Both the position numbers and the translations under genes were made by a program. From Rhodocollybia butyracea (lineage: Eukaryota > Basidiomycota > Agaricomycetes > Agaricales > Omphalotaceae): DNA of 64,000 bases. Numbering within the stretch: the first letter of the stretch is position 1; each line of letters starts with the position of its first letter. Where the stretch lies: contig JADNRY010000231.1 in the NCBI GenBank assembly GCA_015501585.1, positions 33,618 through 97,617 on the forward strand, read 5' to 3'. Shown here piece after piece: positions 57,070-64,000 of this stretch. Under the pieces are notes generated by a model. The model saw nothing but the letters and a program-made list of their open reading frames with translations. It did not search any database and was not told the origin of the DNA.

Positions 57070-58036
57070 CTAGCTCGCGTATGACGGTGGAGGATCGGAC
57101 ACCAAGTGGAGTTCCTCTAACCGCCTCCTGATGAACCGGTCAACTGCAACAGTCATTCGATGCGGTAACGTCTGACTGCCTTGTGCAAATTGGTTCGCCA
57201 GTGCTACTGCGCGTTTCGATCGAGGTTGCATAGAGCTGGAGTTCATCCATTCTATACCATACATAGGTTTTAGAGCCTGTAATATAGGAGGAACTCACCT
57301 CTGTCTGTCTTAAAATTTGCGCCAGTACCAGTTCGAAGCGACAGAACAGGAAGTAGATACGGATGGAGGTACCCTGCGGTTTGCATTAGTGGATGAATCG
57401 CACTATCGGAATAGACGGTTTAAATCACAACATTAGCTGATGAGACATAACTTACCGTTCTGGATGTAAATAAAATTGATCAACAAGCGGTTCTTGATTT
57501 TTTCCCCGTCTCCACAGAATAAAAAAAATGGCCAGTGATACAACTGCAACGCCCGCAATCGTGCTAGCAGTGATTGTTCCCACTGATGATTTTCGTGAGT
57601 TCTGCTGTTGATGAGATGATGATGGGATTTAATTGCAGCTGGGGTTTTCCAATTGAAGGTGTAGGAGTGCCAGTGACTGTACAGGTAGCACCAAAGCATA
57701 CGCCTTCCGTAGAATGGATAAACTTGCATCCGATGGAATACACAGGCTTGGACCATCCAAAGATCAAACATTGTATAGTCGATAAACGTACCCACCTGTA
57801 GCCAGAGCGGGGCTACTGCCAGTATCTATTACAGGATTGAGGACTTCATAGAGAATTGTTGTACCAAGAAGAGATAATGGTCGAGTTAATGCGACAGAAG
57901 GAGACAATTTCTTCCAAAAAGAGTGTAGCCGCGGTTTAAGAAAAGGCGCTTGCTAGAAATTGAATCAGTCCTGAAGATGATCATGATTTGTGAGACAAAA
58001 CTCACCATTATTGAAGGCGGAGATCAACCAAGACAT
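57070..58036 (-). pseudogene. Array copy 4: divergent, decayed paralogue
   Basis: The start MSWLISAFNN (58036) is followed by an exon 2 that aligns poorly with the others but keeps LLGTTILYEVLNPVI where they have LSTTYIYEVL. Exon 3 lacks its 5' part (the TIVASASG codons) and begins FGWSKPVYSIGCKFIHSTEGVC. The frame then breaks before the TM exon (NSRKSSVGTITASTIAGVAVV, then ILWRRG). The tail exon is good: QPRSKRAVALANQFAQGSQ, MTVAVDRFIRRRLEEL, ending DPPPSYAS at 57070. Together with copy 7 it defines a second subtype. Confidence 0.75.
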
Positions 58037-59336
58037 TCACAGCATGCTGGGTCCACGAGTCAAACAGCGTTAGAGAAAGAGTTAAAGGTAGTAGCAAAAC
58101 ATGCTCTAATTTAATGAGCTGTCGTTGTTATTACAAAGAGAATCGTATCATTGTCTGATTCGACCCAGTACAGGTAGGCCAAAAGATAGGATTCACACTG
58201 CACACGAGTTCTCAATCTGGCTAGTAGGTCTCAAGCACCCAATCATTGTCGCCCTGCGTCCTTGGTAGATACAGGCTTCCCCTACTACAGGATCCAAATC
58301 ACCTATCAGGATTGAGGCCCAGTAAAAAGCCGCACTGGGTTGATCTGTGCTTTTATATTGAAAAGTGGCTGGTTTCTGGGCAGCAGCTGTGAAGCAGTTG
58401 AGCTCTGTTAATCTCGGTGTATCTCAGCCTATCTCAGCTCTGCACAGTGTTGGGCTGATGCCCATTTCATTCAATTACGGCTTTCAATACATAAGCTCAG
58501 CATGAGTTTTCACTTCCACGCTGGGCAGGGCCGAGACTGGCTGAGGTTGGCTGGATTTATATGTTGATCAGCCTGGTTCCCAGAAATCAGCCACTTTTCA
58601 ATATAAAAGCACAGACAAACCCAGTGCGACTTCTCACTGGGATTGAGGTCCGAGGAGCAGATCACCCCACATACCTGTTCACAATTAGACTTTCTAATTA
58701 TTCCTTCATCTCAAGATCTTCGAGTCATTATCGATATATCTTGAAGCGAACAGTAATTAGATGGCCAAGAGTGACAAGTCGATGAAGAATGAAGGAAGGA
58801 AGGAAGAAAGGGAAAGAAGGAAGTGAACACCGACGAAGAGATTGAAGAAGGTCGTGGGAGAAAGCTTATTCATCAACTCTTTCCTCCAAACGTTGCGTTT
58901 GAACACTGAGTACTGAGGAGCTAGCAGGAGCTAGCGCAAGTGCGGAAGACGTTGAGACTATGCTGGACAAGGAATGTCATTCAAAAGCCAAGTTCCTCCA
59001 ACAACTCCCTGCAGCCTCATTAGTTAAAGCTGCAGTCGGAGGCAGTGGCAGTGTGAGTGTACTAGTCGCACACTTGTACAAAGGTGACGTTCTCCCTTAG
59101 CCCCCAGGCTCTTGCACTCAGGCTAAGGGCTGGAGGAAAACTCTCCTCAGACAATGACTATGTTACGATGACTCGGATACAATTGAATCAAAGGTACAAG
59201 GTTTCTGAACTCAACCTAGGCGAGACTTGGGCGAGACAGGAATACCAGGCCAGGTCCCAATTGACATATGAAGTCCATTTATATGGTATATAGCAAACGC
59301 CAGAAACAACTCAATCTGACAAGGAAAAATGGCAGA
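58037..59336. other. Array spacer between copies 4 and 5
   Basis: No gene. It contains the 324-bp MITE (listed separately), a GGAAGGAAGGAAG-rich patch near 58790-58830 and a block at 58900-59010 that reappears at 63930-64000 after copy 7. Confidence 0.6.
58318..58641. mobile_element. MITE, 324 bp with 63-bp terminal inverted repeats
   Basis: The left end (58318-58380) and the reverse complement of the right end (58579-58641) both start CCCAGT and match at about 57 of 63 positions, including TGTGCTTTTATATTGAAAAG. ATTGAGG flanks both sides (58311-58317 and 58642-58648), a 7-bp target duplication (8 bp if a shared G is counted, as for hAT elements). The paralogous place after copy 7 (near 63768) has a single uninterrupted ATTGAG. 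There is no coding capacity. Confidence 0.9.
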
Positions 59337-60620
59337 CTAGCTCTTATATGATGGCGGGGGATCAGACACTGAGCTGAATTCCTCTGACCGCCTCTTGATC
59401 GATTGGTCAACTGCAACGGTCATCTGACTCGGACGCGGTAGCGCCTGACTACCTTTCGCGAACGGGTTCGCCTGTGCACGTTTCGATCGAGGTTGCATAG
59501 AGTTGATAATCGTACCGTTCTATACCATACATAGGTTTGAAAGCTTGTGATACTGGATCTAGAGATACTCACCTCGGTCTGGGTTGAGATTGCATCCTGA
59601 ATCGACTGAACAGGATCTGAGTACGAACATACATCTGATCCCATATTCTCCATTGGCGGATGAACCCTAGCAAGCTAGCTTCAGATCGCAATGTTAGCCT
59701 ATTAGTCATAACTCACTCTTCTGGATGTGATTCGATTTGTTCAACAAGCCGATCTCGACACAGATGGGGTGAACGTTTCCTCCTTCTCCAGAGATAAAAA
59801 CAAGTAGCTTAGTTTGAAGCTGGCGCGTGCTACTATGTATATTGTTTCCACACTTACCTCTCTTGAGATGCATCACAGTTCTCACAATCTAGTCCTTGAC
59901 ATGGATTTGTTCTTTTCCGTCGCCTTCGAAGCCATAATATCAAGACTGTAACATTACAGACAGACACGAGGCCGGCAATTGTACTTCCGACAATTGCTCC
60001 AATCTGGGATCCAATCTGGGAGCTCTGGGAGGTTGTATCAGGTACTGCTGTAAGAAAGGGAACCTGACTGGACTGGTGATTAGAGCTCATTGGCTCTGCT
60101 GGCATACTTGTGGACATGGCTAGTACTGTGAGCACGACCGGAATGGGGACCCCAGTTCCAGTGAAATTCTCATCAAAGCATTCTCCACTGTCCGAATTGA
60201 TAAATCTACACTCCAGATTGCCAGAGTCAAAAAGCTCCACCCATCCAGAAGCCGAAGCAACAACCGTTCGTGAGACTACTATATAATTTTCAACTTGAAG
60301 CAATCGAGAGAATATGATTATGTACACTCACTCGACTTGGTAGTGGGCATGATCTCCGGAAAAGTAACAGTGGCTTGCACATTTAGGAGCTCATAAACGT
60401 ATGTGGTTGAAAGCCATCGCTTGCTACGCCGACAGGACGTAATGGCTCGGTAAATTCACCATCATCTAGACGATCTTTCCCGAATTGCCAAAGAGTAATA
60501 CTAAGTTCCCCCAAAGCGTGCTCTGGTAATGAAATTAATTGGTATGGATTGACTAATATCGAAAATCCTGAGGAACTCACCGACAAATAAAACAAGAACG
60601 TAGAATGACACGCAGAACAT
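59337..60620 (-). pseudogene. Array copy 5: near-identical to copy 2 but with a 1-nt deletion in exon 2
   Basis: Signal exon MFCVSFYVLVLFVG, then LSITLWQFGKDRLDDGEF and EPLRPVGVASDG, where one base is missing (GGC-TTTCAACC against GGGCTGTCAACC in copy 2), giving an early stop. All other exons are good: TVVASASGWVELFDSGN, ECRFINSDSGEC, stalk, TM GAIVGSTIAGLVSVCNVTVL, WLRRRRKRT, MENMGSDVCSYSDPV, and the tail ending DPPPSYKS. Order, length and tail make it the direct duplicate of copy 2. It is either a recent pseudogene or affected by sequence error; copy 1 has the same deletion. Confidence 0.8.
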
Positions 60621-61091
60621 GGATGTTAGCTGATAAATAGCAACTGCAGGTCAAGACTAAAGCGTCTTGACAGTAGTAATCCTTGGTTCGGATATTTGAC
60701 GGGGGATATTTTGGACGGTGGTGTACAGTAAGTCACTTTAAAGGAGGGGAGTCGCCGTTCGTTACTTTATTCGTGATTCTGTTCGGTGGTTTAAGACAGT
60801 CCGATCTAATACACTGCTTGGCGACAGAGATGCAAGAGATGGGAGTCGAAGCCAGAATTGATCAGATTTTGGTACATACATTGTGGTGACTCTGAGATAA
60901 GGTTGCCCATAAGTTGCGTATGATCACAATCAAATCAAGAGTCAAATACTTAGTGCATACAGAACTCCTTTATTTTATACCTAAGCGGGGGGCGGCTTGG
61001 TACCAATTGACTATGAGCGGCATCACATACATGATCATACATGATATATCAGAGGCGAGAAACAACACAATCTACCACAGAAAATAGGTAA
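60621..61091. other. Array spacer between copies 5 and 6
   Basis: Short spacer with the promoter of copy 5; no gene. It is the compact version of the 1.8 kb spacer between copies 2 and 3. Confidence 0.55.
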
Positions 61092-61221
61092 CTACTAGCT
61101 TGTAGTATATGATGGTGGGGGATCAGACAAGGCTGAGCTAAGTTCCTCTGATCGCCACATGACAATTGTAGTGGTCATCTGATGCGGTAGCGTCTGATTA
61201 TCTTGCGCGAACAGCTTCGCT

Positions 61222-62322
61222 TCAAGCTTGTGCACGCTTCGATCGCATAGAGTTGGTAATCGTCCCGTTCTATGCCATACAGAAGTTTAAGAGCTTATAA
61301 TAACAGAGAAACTCACCTCTGTCTGCGTCGAGTTTGCGTCCGGACAAGTGTGAATCGACAGAACTGGAGCAACATATGGATGGATGTCTAATCCCATATT
61401 CTCCATTGGTGGATGAATCCTAGCAAGCTAGCTTCAGATCACAGCCTTAGCTGACCAGGGGTAACATACTCTTCTCGTGAATGGTTCCTCCTTTGCCACA
61501 GAAATAAAGACAAGTAGCATATTTTCAGCTGGCACATATGTATATCCTAGTCACACCTACCTCTCTTGAGATGCATCAAAATTCTCAAAACCTGCTCCTT
61601 GACCTGGACTTGATCTTCGCCGTCGTCTCCGAAGCCATAATATCAGGGCTACAATACAGACACACACGAGGCCCGCAATTGTACTACTGCCGACGATTGC
61701 TCCAACCTGGGAGCTGTGGGATGCTGCGCTAGGTCCTGCTGTGGGGGATGGAGTTGTGCTAGACTGGTGATCAGAGCTTGTTGGACCTGCCGGCATGCTT
61801 GGGGAACCGCCAGCGGTAGCCGAGCTTGTTAGTGAGGTTTGTACTGCGAGCACGAGGGGACTGGGGTGACCAGTTCCAGTGAAATTTTCATCAGAGCATT
61901 CGCCGTCGTCCGAATTAACAAACTTGCACTCCAAGTTCACGTTGCCGGAATCAAAAACCTCAACCCATCCGGAAGCCGAGGCAATAATCGTTTGGACGGC
62001 TATATCATCTTTCCAGTGAACGAAAGAATAGCTGATATGTGCACTCACTCGACACAGTCTCCAAAGAACCATCGGTAGTGGTCGTCAGATAGAGGACCTC
62101 ATAAATGTACGTGGTAGAAAGCTCATCGCTTGCTACGCCGATAGGACGTAATGGCTGAGTAATGTGAGGTAGACGATCTGTCCCGAACTGCCAAAGAGTA
62201 ATATTAGGTTCCCCAAAAGCGTGCTCTAGAAACGAAATTATTCAGTATGAGTTCACTGACGCAAAAATGCAGAAGAACTTACTGACGTATAAAACAAGAG
62301 CATACAATAACACACAGAACAT
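61222..62322 (-). CDS. Array copy 6: type I membrane protein truncated before its PPxY
   Basis: Signal exon MFCVLLYALVLYV, KHAFGEPNITLWQFGTDRLP, ASDELSTTYIYEVL, QTIIASASGWVEVFDSGNVN, ECKFVNSDDGEC, the longest Ser/Thr/Pro stalk of the array, TM GAIVGSSTIAGLVCVCIVAL and WLRRRRRRS. Exon 4 is shortened (RRNHSREE). In the last exon, after NSMRSKRAQA, a small insertion creates a TGA at 61222-61224, so the protein lacks the MTVAVxxxxMRRSEE block and PPxY. The sequence for SDPPPSYTTS survives out of frame, ending near 61092. Ectodomain and TM look functional. Confidence 0.75.
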
Positions 62323-62757
62323 GGAAGTTAATAAATACCACAAAAAGACCCTGTAAGACAACGTCTTCAAGCTACTATAGCAATCGCTGGTTCGGAAATT
62401 CGATGGAAAATATTTCAGACGGCGATACAGTACTACATGGAGCAGCGTCATTCGTTACTCGCTTTATAGTCCATTCTGGTCCAATGCACTACATGATAGT
62501 ATCGTGACACAGATGCAAGAGATGGTAGTAGGAGCCAAAAATTAGCACATAAGTACTTTGTGCCAAGTATGTTCTGTTGATGATATGAGATAAAATTGCC
62601 GATCAAATCAGAGGTACAAGGTATCGAAATTCTTTTTTTTGATACTCAGACGAGAGGTGAAGCACCAGGCTATACCCTAATTGATTATGAGCTACAGCGG
62701 CCATACGTACGTGTTCTATAAAAGAAGCTGGAAACGACACAATCTGCCCACAGAAAA

Positions 62758-63665
62758 CTAGCTTGCGTATGATGGCGGACGATCAGACACCAAGCCGAGT
62801 TCCTCTAACCGCCTCCTGATCATCGGTCAACTGCAACAGTCATCCGATGTGATAGCGTCTGACTGCCTTGTGCAAATTGGTTCGCCCGTGTTGCGCGTTT
62901 CGATCGAGGTTGCATAGGAAGGAAGGAAGGAAGGAAGGAAGGAAGGAAGGAAGGAAGTAACCGGCGCGGTCCCATTGAGGAACATAGAGTTGGGGTTCAT
63001 CCCATTCTATACCATACATAAGTTTTAGAGCCTGAAATATAGGAGAAACTCACCTCCGTCCATCTTAAAATTGCGCCAGTACCAGCTTGAAGCGATCAAA
63101 CAGGAACTAACAGGAACTAGATACGGAGCATTGTGCGGATGGAGGTCTCCTGCGGTTCGCATTGGTGGATGAATTTTGAATGAATCGCACTATCGGAATA
63201 GACGGTTAAATCGCAATGATGAGACATAACTTACTGGACGTGAATTATACTGTTCAACAAGCAGTCCTTGAAGCTTGAAGCTTGACGGCGTGATCATTTT
63301 CTCCGTATCTACAGAATAGGAAACACGACAAGTGATACAACTGCTACCAGTAATTGTTCCCACTGATGATTTTCGTGAGTTCTGGGAAGCGCTTGGTGGG
63401 GTGATGATGGGGGTTGGTTGAGATTCAGCAGTTGTGGTGGTGGTGCCTGCAGCTGGGGTTGTGTTGTCAATTGAAGGACTACCAGTGTTGGAGTGCCGGT
63501 GGATGTACGGGTAGTATGTCTTCCGTGAATAGATAAACTTGCGTTCGATGGAATACACAGGCTCGAACCACCCAGACGCAGAGGCAACGATCGTTCGCGA
63601 AGATCAAAGATTATATAGTCGATAAACGAGCCCACTATTGCTAGTAACCATTACAGGATCGAGGT
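62758..63665 (-). pseudogene. Array copy 7: divergent, decayed paralogue
   Basis: Related to copy 4. It lacks a signal exon; the exon 2 remnant reads FYEDLDPVM. Exon 3 keeps TIVASASGWFEPVYSIERKFIYS but the Cys positions are lost; the stalk is Thr/Pro-rich (TTPAAGTTTTTAESQPTP), then NSRKSSVGTITG with a damaged TM. The tail exon reads QPRSKRATRANQFAQGSQ and MTVAVDR then stops by a frameshift; RPPSYAS survives beyond. A (GGAA)10 microsatellite lies directly beside the tail exon. Confidence 0.75.
62917..62956. repeat. (GGAA)10 microsatellite
   Basis: Ten perfect GGAA units at 62917-62956, next to the last exon of array copy 7. Copy 4 has no such tract at the equivalent place. Confidence 0.95.
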
Positions 63666-64000
63666 CTTCATAGAAACATGGCTAATAGGTCTCTAGCACC
63701 CAATGATTGTCGCCCTGCGTCCTTGGAGATGGCTGCCCCTACTATAGATGATCCAAGTCACCTATCAGGATTGAGAAGAACACCCCACGTACCTGTTCAC
63801 AAAATATACTTCCTTTATCTCAAGTATCTTCAAGCAGACAACGATTGATGATTGCAAGGACTCGGACGACGGACGAGGAAGAGATGAGGTCGTGGGAGAA
63901 AGCTTATTCATCAACTCAGCGCCCAAGCCGAAAGTTGCTGGAGCGCGAGTGCGGAAGACGTCAAGACTGGATGAGAAATGTTATTCAAAAGCCAAGCTCC
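63666..64000. other. Right-edge flank, homologous to the copy 4-5 spacer
   Basis: CACCCAAT(G)ATTGTCGCCCTGCG and, further on, GTGGGAGAAAGCTTATTCAT, GTGCGGAAGACGT and TATTCAAAAGCCAAG match 58235-58260, 58855-58880 and 58935-58990 in order, apart from the MITE that is absent here. No gene is visible before the edge. Confidence 0.75.

Larger units (their letters stand above)
50072..63665 (-). repeat. Tandem array of seven paralogous type I membrane-protein genes
   Basis: Seven same-strand units (50072-51306, 52156-53407, 55219-56462, 57070-58036, 59337-60620, 61092-62322, 62758-63665). Each of the better ones has six exons with introns at equivalent places. The shared core is an LNITLWQFG motif, EPLRPIGVASD, (T)IIASASGWVE.FDSGN, ECKFVNSD.G.C, a Ser/Thr/Pro stalk, a TM helix with GAIVGSTIAGL, Arg-rich stop-transfer sequence and a PPxY end. 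Intergenic sequence is duplicated with the genes (for example 51860-52080 matches 59055-59280). Confidence 0.93.

Noticed and set aside
50072..63665. CRISPR-like or prokaryotic repeat array
   Set aside because: Repeats are kilobase-sized eukaryotic genes with introns; no short direct repeats with unique spacers occur anywhere in the window.

Overview
The window is nuclear DNA from a filamentous basidiomycete, most likely an Agaricomycete (mushroom-forming fungus). Pointers are the dense 45-60 nt GT-AG introns, fungus-specific elongation factor 3, a DUF6533 membrane protein, an F-box protein of the expanded agaric type, a multi-intron class E P450, chromodomain-type Ty3/Gypsy and LINE relics, and short genes on both strands.

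Layout. 1-359: tail of an unidentified ORF. 2192-5684: EF-3 (+). 6065-7087: mitochondrial hotdog thioesterase (-). 7592-8215: low-complexity protein (+). 8300-9470: tandem duplication holding one intact intron-containing tRNA-Phe and one decayed copy. 9508-11856: P450 (+). 12197-13058: Mcp1-like mitochondrial membrane protein (+), convergent with a Na+/K+-ATPase-like pump, 13153-18104 (-). 19082-19592: small four-helix-type membrane protein (+). 20988-23272: PP1 glycogen-targeting subunit with CBM21 (-). 23.7-26.4 kb: gene-poor, with a local tandem duplication. 26390-39849: one F-box gene carrying a ~1 kb foldback element in an intron and split in an exon by an 8.7 kb Ty3/Gypsy element with 283-bp LTRs and a CCCGG target duplication. 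40985-42820: DUF6533 membrane protein (-). 42919-43312: LINE 3' relic. 44511-46631: biotin-protein ligase (+), followed by a decayed copy of its own 3' end near 47.7 kb. 48121-49191: adenylate kinase (+).

50072-63665 is the most unusual part: seven paralogous minus-strand genes or pseudogenes in head-to-tail array. The best copies encode a small type I membrane protein: signal peptide, ectodomain of about 130 residues with a conserved ASASGW core and two cysteines, Ser/Thr/Pro stalk, one transmembrane helix, Arg-rich juxtamembrane stretch and a C-terminal PPxY motif (DPPPSY or DPPPPY). Copies 2 and 3 look intact; copies 1 and 5 share the same 1-nt deletion; copy 6 loses its PPxY by a premature stop; copies 4 and 7 are decayed and form a divergent subtype. 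Copies 2-3-4 and 5-6-7 repeat the same order, so a trimer was duplicated, and flanking sequence suggests the array continues past the right edge.

Housekeeping genes here (EF-3, Adk1, BPL, Mcp1) look independent of one another. Several conserved genes contain single-base frame breaks (thioesterase twice, BPL, Mcp1, F-box), so some of the frameshifts in the window may be consensus errors rather than mutations. Exon boundaries are my reading of GT-AG sites and family conservation, without transcripts or database searches.
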